A stretch of 48,426 nucleotides of DNA, from contig JACKIL010000006.1 of the NCBI GenBank assembly GCA_020638525.1, positions 155,001 through 203,426 on the forward strand, written 5' to 3'. The position numbers and the translations under genes are program-made. The notes below the pieces were generated by a model that was not told where the DNA came from, ran no database searches, and saw nothing but the letters and a program-made list of their open reading frames with translations. Origin of the DNA: Caulobacterales bacterium. Its GTDB lineage: Bacteria > Pseudomonadota > Alphaproteobacteria > Caulobacterales > Parvularculaceae. Positions 33,399-42,517 of the stretch are shown piece after piece. Within the stretch, counting starts at the first letter, position 1. Each line of letters starts with the position of its first letter.

Positions 33399-35535
33399 GT
33401 TTCAGCCAGTCATCTTCGCTGATGACTTCGACGCCAAGCTCTTGCGCGGTCTTGAGTTTCGAACCGGCGCCCGGCCCGGCGACGACGAGATCGGTCTTCG
33501 CCGAAACGGAACCGGAGACTTTCGCGCCAAGCGAGAGCGCACGCGCCTTCGCCTCGTCGCGCGTGAAACGCTCAAGGCTTCCCGTGAAAACGATCGTCTT
33601 GCCCGCGACCGGGCTGGAGCTTGCGACTTTCTCTGCTTCTTCCGGCGTCACTTCCTTCAGCAATCGGTCGACAGCGTCGCGATTATGTTTTTCGTCGAAG
33701 AAATCGATAACGCCCTGTGCGACGATCTCGCCAATCCCCTCAATCGTCAGCATGTCTTGATAAGCGGGGCTGTCGTGATCGGTCGCCGCGCGCGCCGCGT
33801 CCCTGAAGGCGTCGAACGTTCCGTAGGCCTGCGCGAAGAGGCGCGCGTTGACTTCGCCGATGTGCCGAATGCCCAAGGCGTAGATGAACCGCGTCAGCGA
33901 GATCTTCCTGCGCGCGTCGATGGCGTCGAAAAGGTTCTCGACGGATTTCTTGTTGGTGGGCGGCTTTTCCTTGCCGTTCTTGTCGCGCTTGCGCTCGCCA
34001 TTCTCATCGAGATCGTAGCGGTAGAGGTCGATCTTGCCCTTTTCCTGCCGCGCGCGAAGCGTGAAGATGTCGGCAGGCTCCTTGACGATGCCTTCTTCAA
34101 AGAAAGCCTCGATCTGCTTTTCGCCGAGGCCTTCAATATCGAACGCGGCGCGCGAAACGAAGTGCTTCAACCGCTCGACGATCTGCGCCCCGCAGATGAG
34201 CCCGCCCGTGCAGCGGCGCACAGCTTCGCCTTCCTCGCGAACGGCGTGACTGCCGCAAACGGGGCAGACATCGGGAAACTTGAATTTCTTCGCGTTTTTA
34301 GGGCGCTTTTCTTCAACAGCGCCCAGCACTTGCGGGATGACGTCGCCCGCGCGCTGGATAATCACCGTGTCGCCGATGTGAATGCCCTTGCGCTCGATTT
34401 CGTCTTCATTGTGAAGCGTCGCATTTGAAACGACGACGCCGCCGACGGTGACAGGCTTTAATCGCGCGACCGGCGTCAGCGCGCCTGTGCGCCCTACCTG
34501 AATGTCGATCGCTTCGAGAATGGTCATCGCTTTCTCAGCGGGAAACTTGTGCGCGATCGCCCAGCGCGGCGCACGCGCGACAAAGCCCAACCGCTCCTGA
34601 TAGTCGAGCCGGTCGACCTTGTAGACGACACCGTCAATGTCATAGCCAAGGCCGGCGCGCTTTTCTTCAACGCTTGCATGGTAGGCGACGAGCGCTTCAG
34701 CGCCCTCTTTCACCGCCAGCAATTTGTTGATCTCGAAGCCGAGCTTTTCGAGCTTCTTCATGGAAGCAAATTGCGTCTGCCCCAAAGGCTCGCTCAATTC
34801 GCCCCAACCCCACGCGTAGAACTTCAATGGCCGTGACGCCGTAATCGCAGGATCGAGCTGACGCAGCGAGCCGGCGGCGGCGTTGCGCGGGTTTGCGAAC
34901 TGCTCCTCGCCGACCTCTTCAAGGCGCGCATTAAGCGCTGCAAACGCCTCGTGCGACATGTAGATTTCGCCGCGCACTTCGAGGATTTCAGGCGCGCCTT
35001 TGACACGCTTCGGAATGTTGTCGACCGTCAGCACATTGGCGGTGACGTTCTCGCCTTCCTGCCCGTCGCCGCGCGTCGCGCCAAGCACGAGCTCGCCATT
35101 CACATAGCGAAGGTTGAGCGAAGCGCCGTCGATTTTGGGCTCGCAAGTAAAACCAGGCGATTCCGACAACTTGAGGAAGCGTTCGACGCGGCCAATAAAA
35201 TCCGCGACGTCTTCTTCATTGAAGGCGTTGTCGAGCGAGAGCATGGGCGCCGCGTGGCGCACCTTCTCGAACTTCGCCGAAGGCGCCGCGCCGACGCGCG
35301 TCGACGGGCTGTCGGCGCGTTTCAGCTTCGGAAATTTCTTTTCGATGAGCAGATTGCGCCGGATGAGCGAGTCATATTCCGCATCCGACATGATGGGCGC
35401 ATCGTTCTGATAATAGGCTTCATCCGCACTCGCGACGAGCCCGGCGAGCCGTTCAAGCTCGCTCGCCGCCTCCTCGGGCGACAGATCCTTTACGGGAACC
35501 AGAGCATTCTTTGATTGCTTCGCTTTCGCCGTCAC
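33385..35535 (-). CDS. ligA: NAD-dependent DNA ligase LigA
   Basis: A 716-residue ligase joining Okazaki fragments and repaired nicks. The adenylated lysine is in KIDG (134-137), followed by OB-fold, a Cys4 zinc finger (CPVCGSHAV ... RRCTGGLICGAQ, near 425-452), helix-hairpin-helix repeats and a C-terminal BRCT domain (TIVFTGSLERFTRDEAKARA). A Lys/Asp/Glu-rich insertion (DENGERKRDKNGKEKPPTNK, near 525-545) is longer than in E. coli. The start is GTG. Upstream lies a repeat-rich intergenic region. Confidence 0.97.
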   Translation of the reverse strand: MTAKAKQSKNALVPVKDLSPEEAASELERLAGLVASADEAYYQNDAPIMSDAEYDSLIRRNLLIEKKFPKLKRADSPSTRVGAAPSAKFEKVRHAAPMLSLDNAFNEEDVADFIGRVERFLKLSESPGFTCEPKIDGASLNLRYVNGELVLGATRGDGQEGENVTANVLTVDNIPKRVKGAPEILEVRGEIYMSHEAFAALNARLEEVGEEQFANPRNAAAGSLRQLDPAITASRPLKFYAWGWGELSEPLGQTQFASMKKLEKLGFEINKLLAVKEGAEALVAYHASVEEKRAGLGYDIDGVVYKVDRLDYQERLGFVARAPRWAIAHKFPAEKAMTILEAIDIQVGRTGALTPVARLKPVTVGGVVVSNATLHNEDEIERKGIHIGDTVIIQRAGDVIPQVLGAVEEKRPKNAKKFKFPDVCPVCGSHAVREEGEAVRRCTGGLICGAQIVERLKHFVSRAAFDIEGLGEKQIEAFFEEGIVKEPADIFTLRARQEKGKIDLYRYDLDENGERKRDKNGKEKPPTNKKSVENLFDAIDARRKISLTRFIYALGIRHIGEVNARLFAQAYGTFDAFRDAARAATDHDSPAYQDMLTIEGIGEIVAQGVIDFFDEKHNRDAVDRLLKEVTPEEAEKVASSSPVAGKTIVFTGSLERFTRDEAKARALSLGAKVSGSVSAKTDLVVAGPGAGSKLKTAQELGVEVISEDDWLKLVGS

Positions 35536-35556
35536 AAACTTCTTCCGTATTTTCTT

Positions 35557-35699
35557 CCCCTCCCTTGAAAAGGGAGGGCTTGAGGCCCCGGTTTCATCTG
35601 TGATGAAACCGGCCTTGGCCGAAAGGGAGAGTTAAAACCGCCTGCTCCTGAGCGTGCGGCGTTGAACCCTCCCTACCCCTCCCTTTTCAAGAGAGGGAA
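35557..35699. repeat. Composite palindromic repeat element (A)
   Basis: The left end CCCTCCCTTGAAAAGGGAGGG is a hairpin (35558-35578); the right end (35677-35699) is an inverted near-copy (CCCCTCCCTTTTCAAGAGAGG). Between them lies another hairpin, CCGGTTTCAT-CTGTG-ATGAAACCGG (35588-35612). This looks like paired inverted intergenic repeats of BIME or MITE type. Confidence 0.6.
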
Positions 35700-35739
35700 T
35701 TGAACACCCTCGCCAACTATAAGGCAGCGCAAACGGGCG

Positions 35740-35761
35740 GGGATAAGTTGTGGGATAAGTT
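35740..35761. repeat. Two direct repeats of GGGATAAGTT
   Basis: GGGATAAGTT occurs at 35740-35749 and again at 35752-35761 (period 12 nt). On the minus strand it reads AACTTATCCC twice, which resembles but does not equal the DnaA box TTATCCACA. Possible regulator site before ligA. Confidence 0.4.
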
Positions 35762-35863
35762 TCCCCGTTAACCATATAACGCCCTGAAGGCATTCTCAAC
35801 TCAACCGCACAACCGGCGTTTGTGCTCCGTACAAAGATCGGTTTTTTTTCCGCGCCCGTCAGG

Positions 35864-37576
35864 TCACGCTCTCTTGCGTTTCCTGGGCGCGGCGGCCGCA
35901 GGCGCGCCGGCGCCTTCAAGGAGCTGCCGGGCGGCCTCACGCGCGGCGTCCGTCACGCGGGCGCCGGAGAGCATGCGCGCGATCTCCTCGATGCGCTCCT
36001 CGGCGGAGAGCACTTCGAGCGTCGTCGTCGTATCCGTGTCGGTCTGATGCTTGGTCACGCGCCAATGCGCCTTGGCGCGCGCGGCGACCTGCGGGCTGTG
36101 CGTGACGACGAGCACCTGCGCGTCGCGCGCAAGGCGCGCAAGACGCTCCCCCACCGCATCGGCGACGGCGCCGCCGACGCCTGCGTCAACTTCGTCGAAG
36201 ATGATGACGGTGCGATTTTCCTTCGCCGCGAGCGCCGCCTTCATCGCGAGGACGAAGCGGGAAAGCTCCCCGCCCGACGCGATCGTCTTCAGCGGTCCCG
36301 GCGGCGCGCCGGGGTTCGTCGCGACCATGAATTCAACCTGATCGATCCCTTCAACGCCCGGCCGGCCCGGATCGGTCATGATCTCTGTACGGAACTTCGC
36401 CTTGCCGAGCTTCAGCGGCCCAAGCTCCACTTCAACCGCCGCATCAAGGGTTTTCGCCGCCTTGCGCCGCTTGGCGGAAACTTTTTCGGCGAAAGCGCGA
36501 TAGGCGCTTTCCGCTGCGGCGAGCGTTTTTTCGAGCGCGCCGAAACCGGCCTCCCCGGAATCGAGAAGCCCGAGCTTTTCTTCGGCCGCTGCGAGATAGC
36601 GCTGCAGCGCATCGGGCGCGACGCCATGCTTGCGCGCGGCGGCGCGGAGCGCGAAGAGGCGTTCTTCGGCCTTTTCGAGCGCTTTCGGGTCCGCGCCGAG
36701 CCGCTCGACAGCTTCTTCGACCGCCGCCCGCGCCTCCATGAACTCGGAAAGCGCCGCTTCAATGCGCTCAATCGGCGCCGTCAGCGGATTTCCTTCCGCC
36801 GGAAAGCTGCCGCTCGCGCGCGCAAGGCGGCGCGCGCAGGCGCCGAGTTTTCCTTCGAGGCCGTCTTCGGCGAGCAGGTTCGCCGCCGCGACAAGATCCT
36901 CTGCGATTTTTTCCGCCGCCTGCAGTTCGGCGCGCCGCTCGGCGAGCTTCGCCTCCTCGCCCTCCTCCGGCCCGAGCGCTGAAAGCTCGTCGACGACATG
37001 GCGAAGATAGTCCGCTTCGGCAAGCGCCTTGTCCCGCCCGGCCCGGCGTTCCTCGAGCGCGTCATGCGCCTCGCGCCAGACGCGCCAGAGATTGGAGAGG
37101 GCGCGTACATCCTGGTCGAGCCCCGCAAACTCATCGAGCATCGAGCGATGCGTCGCGGCGGTCAGGAAGCCGCGCCCGTCATGCTGGCCATGAATTTCGA
37201 CGAGCGTTTCGCCAACTTGCTTCAGCAGGGCGATGCTGACCGGCTGATCGTTGACGAAGGCACGGCTGCGCCCGTCTTTCATCTGTATGCGGCGCAGGAT
37301 GATCTGGTCATCGCCCGCATCGAGGCCGTTTTCTTTCAGGATGGCGAAGGCTGGATGGTCGGCGCCGACCTCGAAGCTCGCCGTAACGACGCCCTGCTCG
37401 GCCCCGAGGCGCACGGCGCCCCGCTCGGTGCGCCCGCCGGCGGCGAGCCCCAGCGCGTCCAGCAGGATTGATTTGCCCGCGCCCGTCTCGCCCGTGAGCG
37501 CCGTCAGCCCCTGGCCGAGCGGCAGCGCCGCCTGGTCGATGAGGACGAAATTCTGAATGTGAAGCGCTGTCAGCAT
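35864..37576 (-). CDS. recN: DNA repair protein RecN
   Basis: A 570-residue SMC-like ATPase promoting double-strand break repair. Walker A is GETGAGKSILLDAL near the N-terminus; the coiled-coil centre (about 150-360) is rich in Ala/Glu/Arg; the ABC signature SGGELSRFVLAMKAAL and Walker B VIIFDEVDAGVGG are near the C-terminus. The start at 37576 places MLTALHIQNFVLID first, as in other RecN proteins; the frame upstream to 37639 is not supported. Lies downstream of bamD on the same strand, 102 nt away. Confidence 0.95.
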   Translation of the reverse strand: MLTALHIQNFVLIDQAALPLGQGLTALTGETGAGKSILLDALGLAAGGRTERGAVRLGAEQGVVTASFEVGADHPAFAILKENGLDAGDDQIILRRIQMKDGRSRAFVNDQPVSIALLKQVGETLVEIHGQHDGRGFLTAATHRSMLDEFAGLDQDVRALSNLWRVWREAHDALEERRAGRDKALAEADYLRHVVDELSALGPEEGEEAKLAERRAELQAAEKIAEDLVAAANLLAEDGLEGKLGACARRLARASGSFPAEGNPLTAPIERIEAALSEFMEARAAVEEAVERLGADPKALEKAEERLFALRAAARKHGVAPDALQRYLAAAEEKLGLLDSGEAGFGALEKTLAAAESAYRAFAEKVSAKRRKAAKTLDAAVEVELGPLKLGKAKFRTEIMTDPGRPGVEGIDQVEFMVATNPGAPPGPLKTIASGGELSRFVLAMKAALAAKENRTVIIFDEVDAGVGGAVADAVGERLARLARDAQVLVVTHSPQVAARAKAHWRVTKHQTDTDTTTTLEVLSAEERIEEIARMLSGARVTDAAREAARQLLEGAGAPAAAAPRKRKRA

Positions 37577-37678
37577 CGGCGGCCCGGAATGACCCGCTGA
37601 AGATTTACAGGATTCGTTCGAGAGCCGGAAGGAAGACAAGAGCCGGAACGCCCCTGTCCCGTCCCTCTCGGCCTTTCC

Positions 37679-38593
37679 CTACTCCCCGTCGTCGTCACCC
37701 GCCGAGATCGCCGGCGCGGGATCGTAAGCGCCGCCGACATCTTCCTTGGTGATCGACTGGTCGGAATAAGGCGGACGCTTATTGGCGTTCGGCCGCGCGA
37801 TGAGTTTGCCGTCAGCGTTGATCAGCTTGTAACGCTTGAAGAGCGCGTAAGTGTCTTCATACCATTTCGAGCCGGGATAGTTCGCGCTGAGCACGCCGGC
37901 GGCCGCATAAGCCTCATCGACGACGCCAAGCTCGAGATAGGCTTCGACGAGGCGGTGCAGCGCCTCCGGCACATGGCTCGTCGTCTGGAAATTGTTGATC
38001 ACATATTTGAAGCGATTGATCGCGGCGATCTGTTGGTTCTGCTTCATGTAGAAGCGGCCGATATACATTTCCTTGCCAGCAAGGTGGTCATAGGTGAGAT
38101 CGAGCTTCAACCGCGCGTCACGCGCATACTCCGTATCCGGATAACGCCGGATGACATCGGTAAGCGCGACGACAGCATTTTTCGTATTGTCCTGATCGCG
38201 GCCCACATCGGTGATGCGCTCATAGAAGCACATCGCCTTCAGATAGTAGGCGTAAGGCGCGTCCTTGTTGCCGGGGTGAAGCGTGATGAACTGATCGAGC
38301 GCATCGACCGCCTCGTCATAGTCGTTCGTCTGGTAATGTGCGAAAGCCTTCATCAGCATCGCGCGGCGCGCCCAGTTTGAATAGGGATGCTGGCGCTCAA
38401 CCTCTTCGAAGAGAGCTACCGACTGGTCGTAGCGCTTGCGCTCAAGCTGGCGCGTCGCCTCGAGATAGAGCTGCTCCACCGGGCGCTCGACATAGGCGAA
38501 CTTCTGCTTTTTTTTGCTCGATGAGCAGGCCGGCACAAGCGCCACCGCCACGATCAAACCAATCAACGCCGCCGTTTTGAAAATACGCTGCAT
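37679..38593 (-). CDS. bamD: Outer membrane assembly lipoprotein BamD
   Basis: A 304-residue lipoprotein of the BAM complex, which inserts beta-barrel proteins into the outer membrane. The signal peptide ends VALVPAC (acylated Cys). It is followed by TPR-like repeats with the family's conserved YLEATRQLERKRYDQSVALF, HPYSNWARRAMLMKAFAHY and RYPDTEYARDARLKLDL. The start at 38593 gives the correct signal length; the GTG at 38626 adds eleven residues. The C-terminus is acidic (GDDDGE). Confidence 0.95.
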   Translation of the reverse strand: MQRIFKTAALIGLIVAVALVPACSSSKKKQKFAYVERPVEQLYLEATRQLERKRYDQSVALFEEVERQHPYSNWARRAMLMKAFAHYQTNDYDEAVDALDQFITLHPGNKDAPYAYYLKAMCFYERITDVGRDQDNTKNAVVALTDVIRRYPDTEYARDARLKLDLTYDHLAGKEMYIGRFYMKQNQQIAAINRFKYVINNFQTTSHVPEALHRLVEAYLELGVVDEAYAAAGVLSANYPGSKWYEDTYALFKRYKLINADGKLIARPNANKRPPYSDQSITKEDVGGAYDPAPAISAGDDDGE

Positions 38594-38788
38594 TCGCGCT
38601 ACCTGCGTCCCGAGCCATCGCCCCACGAGAGGACCTTTTAGTTAGCTGCGGGAAGGCGGTCAAACGAAGCCTCGCGGCTCGCTTTACTTCCCTCTTTCCC
38701 GCAAGCGCTTGCAAATACGCGCCTTTTCGCCCGCCGCCGCATTGGAGACCGGGGATGGAGAAAAGGAAAGCGAAACTTCCGGAGACTT

Positions 38789-39709
38789 TCAGGCCGTCAG
38801 GCGCTCGTCGCGAGCCGCCTCGCGCATCGGACGGCGCTCGCTCGCACCCGCGCTTTCCGCGATGAGGCGCGCAAGGCGCGTATTGAGATCATGGCCGGGC
38901 TTATAGGCGCGCACGAGCCCCTGCAGCGGCGCGCCGAGAAGCGCAAGGTCGCCGATGAGGTCGAGCGCCTTGTGGAGGACGAATTCGTCGGGGTCGCGCA
39001 GGCCCGCCGGATTGAGAAGCCGCGCCCCGTCGACGACGATCGCATTGTCGAGGGAGCCGCCGAGCGCGAGGCCGGCTGCACGCATGCCTTCAATCTCGCC
39101 AAGCGAGCAGAAGGTTCTGGCCTGAACGAGCCGCTCAACGCCGCCTTCCGAAAGGTCGATCGTAACGGACCGGCGGCCGATCGCCGTTTCGGCGTAGTCG
39201 ATCGTCACATCGAACCGGGTCGCCGGCGCCGGCAGCACTTCAACGAAACGGTCCCCGCTCTCAATCCGCAGGGGCGACGTCATCACAATGGCTTCTCGTG
39301 GAGCCGCAACACGTTTGACGCCCGCTTCGGCCAGCATGTCCATGAAAGCGCAGGCGCTGCCGTCGAGGATCGGGACTTCCGGTCCGTCGATCTCGATCAA
39401 CGCATTGTCGACGCCGGAAAGAAAGAGCGCCGCCATGAGGTGTTCGACCGTGCGGACGGAGGCGCCCGCCGGATTTTCGAGCCAGACGCCAAGGCGCGCA
39501 TCGCGCACGAAGCGCGGCGCAGCAAAGATGGTGGTCTCATTGAGCGGGCGCGCCGAACCGTTTTCTGCCTTCAGATCGGTCCTGATGAAGCGGACGCCGA
39601 ACCCCTCGCGGGCCGGTTTCAGGACGACAGTCGCCTCGACGCCAGTATGGAGGCCAACGCCCGCCATCGAAACCGGCTTGCCAAGGGTCGTCTGTTCCTG
39701 AACGCGCAT
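38789..39709 (-). CDS. lpxC: UDP-3-O-acyl-N-acetylglucosamine deacetylase LpxC
   Basis: A 306-residue zinc deacetylase committing to lipid A synthesis. Zinc ligands H90 (in VRTVEHLMAAL), H246 and D250 (HKALD) are present, as are GVGLHTG and the EIDGPEVPILDGSA signature. The C-terminal LpxC extension is absent, typical for alphaproteobacterial forms. It sits between the FtsZ cluster and bamD, an order common in this class, but here a plus-strand gene separates it from ftsZ. A 16-bp palindrome lies upstream at 39779-39794. Confidence 0.96.
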   Translation of the reverse strand: MRVQEQTTLGKPVSMAGVGLHTGVEATVVLKPAREGFGVRFIRTDLKAENGSARPLNETTIFAAPRFVRDARLGVWLENPAGASVRTVEHLMAALFLSGVDNALIEIDGPEVPILDGSACAFMDMLAEAGVKRVAAPREAIVMTSPLRIESGDRFVEVLPAPATRFDVTIDYAETAIGRRSVTIDLSEGGVERLVQARTFCSLGEIEGMRAAGLALGGSLDNAIVVDGARLLNPAGLRDPDEFVLHKALDLIGDLALLGAPLQGLVRAYKPGHDLNTRLARLIAESAGASERRPMREAARDERLTA

Positions 39710-39778
39710 ACTCCCCCTTGGGGCGAATTACCGCAAAGCCCGCCCCCTTCTCTTGTCGGACCGCCGCCAGCCTATTCA

Positions 39779-39794
39779 AAATAAAGCTTTATTT
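39779..39794. promoter_or_regulatory. Perfect 16-bp AT-rich palindrome upstream of lpxC
   Basis: AAATAAAGCTTTATTT is a perfect palindrome in an otherwise GC-rich intergenic region, 70 nt upstream of lpxC and 155 nt upstream of the divergent plus-strand gene. It could be an operator or part of a promoter; no known regulator consensus is assigned. Confidence 0.4.
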
Positions 39795-39949
39795 CGCATT
39801 GTTTCCCTCAGGCGGGCCGGCGCTCTATCCCTTGCGCCGCAACGGTTTGGCGCGCCGTCCGTCCGCTCCGTCTGAAACCCTGCAAGATCCCATTGTCAGG
39901 CGCCCCGGCCCTCAATATTCGGGCGGCCTCTCAAGACTAGGGGAAAAGG

Positions 39950-40774
39950 ATGACCAGAAAACTGCTCTTGGCGGCGGCCCTAGGCGCGCCGCTCCTGCTG
40001 GCGGGCGCAAGTCTCGCCGCCGACCTCAGGCCCGACCAGAAGGCCGCGGTCGAGAAACTGCTCGCCGATATCGACCCGGCGACCCGCGACTATCTCCGCC
40101 CGCAAATGGAGGAATCCGTCGCGATGCTGAATGAGGCGCAGATCGCCGATCTCGTCGCCGGCATGGACGACAGCGGAAGCGGCGACACGGTGGATGAAGA
40201 AGAGGCCTACGAAGAAGAGCCGACCGCCACGCCGGAAGACCTCGCCTATAACCGCGCGCAATTCGAGCCGGTCTATCGCAAGCACTGGCAGGCGCAGAAG
40301 GATTTCGACGCCTTCGCCGATGCGACGCTCGCCGCCAAATGCGCCGATCGCGAGAAATACGCCGTGTTCGGCTCGGCTTACCGCTACGAGCTCCCGACAC
40401 TGGCGCCGAACTGGCCGCGCGCGGCCGACAATGTCGACGCCGCTGTCGCGATCTTCACCGACGCCTATGCGCCGAAAGACGGCCGCTATAAGTTCGACTT
40501 CTCGAATGTCCGCATGAGCTTCGACAAGCCAGCCGTTGAGGCGGCCATCTCGAAGGCTTGCGCTGCGTGGAATACGGAAGCAGCCGCTTTCTACAAGAAA
40601 GCGCGCCCGCTCGCCGATGCGAATGATTTCGCGGGCGCGCAGGCCGCCGCGAACGCGGGCGCGGCGAAAATGGCGCCGATCGCGCAGGCGCTCGAAACTG
40701 CGCTCAATGAACAGGCGCCGGCGGCGGATTATTCGTTCTTCATGGCGATGCAAAGCGGTGAGCGACTGAACTAG
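39950..40774 (+). CDS. Secreted protein of unknown function
   Basis: A 274-residue protein with a signal peptide (KLLLAAALGAPLLLAGASLA, cut near AAD). Residues 60-80 are strongly acidic (DDSGSGDTVDEEEAYEEEPT). The remaining part is helical, with three cysteines (AAKCADRE, ISKACAAWN and none paired nearby) and many Ala/Lys-rich helices. No family recognised. The gene stands alone on the plus strand between two minus-strand operons and ends 53 nt before a strong terminator. Confidence 0.75.
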   Translation: MTRKLLLAAALGAPLLLAGASLAADLRPDQKAAVEKLLADIDPATRDYLRPQMEESVAMLNEAQIADLVAGMDDSGSGDTVDEEEAYEEEPTATPEDLAYNRAQFEPVYRKHWQAQKDFDAFADATLAAKCADREKYAVFGSAYRYELPTLAPNWPRAADNVDAAVAIFTDAYAPKDGRYKFDFSNVRMSFDKPAVEAAISKACAAWNTEAAAFYKKARPLADANDFAGAQAAANAGAAKMAPIAQALETALNEQAPAADYSFFMAMQSGERLN

Positions 40775-40826
40775 GCCGCCAACGAAGTTTAAGGGAAGCG
40801 CTCGGCGAACAGATCCGGCGAACGAG

Positions 40827-40858
40827 AAAGGGCCCGGCGAAACCGCCGGGCCCTTTTT
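40827..40858. terminator. Bidirectional Rho-independent terminator
   Basis: A perfect 10-bp stem GGGCCCGGCG/CGCCGGGCCC with an AAAC loop (40830-40853), flanked by AAA on the left and TTTTT on the right. It stands between the plus-strand secreted-protein gene and the convergent ftsZ, so it can end both. Confidence 0.85.
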
Positions 40859-40886
40859 AATTCGTCTGCACTCAAGGAAGCTCTGT

Positions 40887-42446
40887 TTAGGAGCCCGTCT
40901 TCTTCTTGCGAAGGAAGGACGGGATCTCGAGTTCGGAATCCACATCGTCATCGAAGAGATCGCCGCGCGGTTGGGCCGGGCGCGCTGCTTCGGGCGGGCG
41001 CTGCTCGGTTTGACGGATGGGCGCGGCCTCGCGCTTCGGCGCACTCATGCCTTTGAGAAGATCGATCGCCGTTTCAATCGAATGCTTGCCGATTTCCTGT
41101 GCTTCGCGGAACGGATTGCGCGCTTGCGGCGCGCGTTCTGCAGGGCGCAGCGCGGGTTTGGCCTGCGCGCGCGGAGCCGCAGCGCCCGATAGCGTTTCGG
41201 ACGAGCCTTCGATCAGCATACGGCGGATACGCTCATGCACGTCGCCGACAGGGTTCGCGGATGCGGGCTGCGGCATTGCAGGAGCGGCCGCGACCGGCGC
41301 AGGCATCGGGCTTGGCGCGACGGCAGGCGCCGCCGGACGAACGCTCGCATAAGGCGCGGAGACGGCGGTCGGCGCCGGAGCTTGCGCGGCGGGCTGCGGC
41401 GAAGCAGCCGGCGTATCGCGCCACGGCTTCGATACGGCGACGGTCGTCGTTTTCTGCTCGGGCTTTTCACCTTCGCGCGCTTCAGCGTCGATGCCGGTCG
41501 CAACGACGGAGACGCGGACGCGGCCTTCGAGTTCCTGATTGAAGGTCGACCCGACGATGATGTTCGCATCCGGATCGACTTCCGCGCGAATGCGGTTCGC
41601 CGCTTCGTCGACTTCGAAGAGCGTCATGTCCATCGAGCCGGTGATGTTGATGAGAACGCCGCGCGCGCCCTTCATCGAGACTTCGTCGAGGAGCGGGTTC
41701 GAGATCGCAGCTTCCGCGGCCTGAATGGCGCGCTTGTCGCCCGAGGCTTCGCCCGTGCCCATCATCGCTTTGCCCATCTCGTTCATGACCGTCTTCACGT
41801 CATTGAAGTCGAGATTGATGAGGCCCGGCATGACCATGAGGTCCGTAATGCCGCGAACGCCGGAATGGAGCACCTGATCGGCCATCGCGAACGCTTCGTG
41901 AAAGGTCGTGCGCTCATTGGCGATCGAGAAGAGGTTCTGGTTCGGAATGATGAGGAGCGTGTCGACATGCTCCTGCAGCGCTTCGATGCCGGCCATCGCG
42001 ATGCGCATGCGGCGCGCGCCTTCGAAGTGGAAGGGCTTCGTGACGACGCCGACCGTAAGAATGTCGCGTTCCTTCGCGGCCTGCGCGATGACGGGCGCGG
42101 CGCCCGTTCCCGTGCCGCCGCCCATGCCGGCCGTAATAAAGAGCATGTGCGAGCCGCCGACGAGTTCCAGGATTTCGTCGAGAGACTCTTCTGCCGCTGC
42201 GCGCCCGATGTCAGGCAGCGCGCCCGCGCCGAGCCCTTGCGTCGTCTTCACGCCGAGCTGGATGCGCTTTTGCGCTTTCGAGAGACCGAGCGCCTGCGCG
42301 TCCGTATTCGCCACGATGAACTCGACGCCCTCAAGCGCGCTTTCGATCATGTTGTTGACCGCGTTTCCGCCCGCGCCGCCGACGCCGACAACGCTGATCC
42401 GCGGCTTCAACTCGGTAAGTTCAGGCACACTGAGATTGATCGGCAT
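40887..42446 (-). CDS. ftsZ: Cell division protein FtsZ
   Basis: A 519-residue tubulin homologue forming the Z-ring. The GTP motif GGGTGTG is at 109-115, and the synergy loop (NLDFNDVKTVM) is intact. The core ends near 320; a long Ala/Pro-rich linker (about 170 residues) follows, ending with the conserved DSELEIPSFLRKKK peptide that binds FtsA and other partners. The ribosome site GGAG is 7 nt upstream. The upstream gap contains a CtrA-type box and two GANTC sites. Confidence 0.98.
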   Translation of the reverse strand: MPINLSVPELTELKPRISVVGVGGAGGNAVNNMIESALEGVEFIVANTDAQALGLSKAQKRIQLGVKTTQGLGAGALPDIGRAAAEESLDEILELVGGSHMLFITAGMGGGTGTGAAPVIAQAAKERDILTVGVVTKPFHFEGARRMRIAMAGIEALQEHVDTLLIIPNQNLFSIANERTTFHEAFAMADQVLHSGVRGITDLMVMPGLINLDFNDVKTVMNEMGKAMMGTGEASGDKRAIQAAEAAISNPLLDEVSMKGARGVLINITGSMDMTLFEVDEAANRIRAEVDPDANIIVGSTFNQELEGRVRVSVVATGIDAEAREGEKPEQKTTTVAVSKPWRDTPAASPQPAAQAPAPTAVSAPYASVRPAAPAVAPSPMPAPVAAAPAMPQPASANPVGDVHERIRRMLIEGSSETLSGAAAPRAQAKPALRPAERAPQARNPFREAQEIGKHSIETAIDLLKGMSAPKREAAPIRQTEQRPPEAARPAQPRGDLFDDDVDSELEIPSFLRKKKTGS

Positions 42447-42517
42447 CGATGACTCCGGCTCCGCCCCTGGAAGGAAATTGACCCATTAAAGATTCGTTCA
42501 GAACTCTTACTAATTGG

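Larger units (their letters stand above)
35536..35863. other. ligA-recN intergenic region with palindromic repeats
   Basis: This 328-nt gap contains no gene. It holds a composite palindromic repeat (35557-35699), two GGGATAAGTT direct repeats (35740-35761) and a run of T at about 35843-35850. It is upstream of ligA and downstream of recN, so the ligA promoter should lie here. Confidence 0.6.

Noticed and set aside
37577..37678. Terminator between bamD and recN
   Set aside because: No stem followed by a T run is visible; only short direct repeats of GAGCCGGAA.
41235..42452. 405-codon plus-strand frame opposite ftsZ
   Set aside because: Arg/His/Asp-rich antisense shadow of ftsZ.
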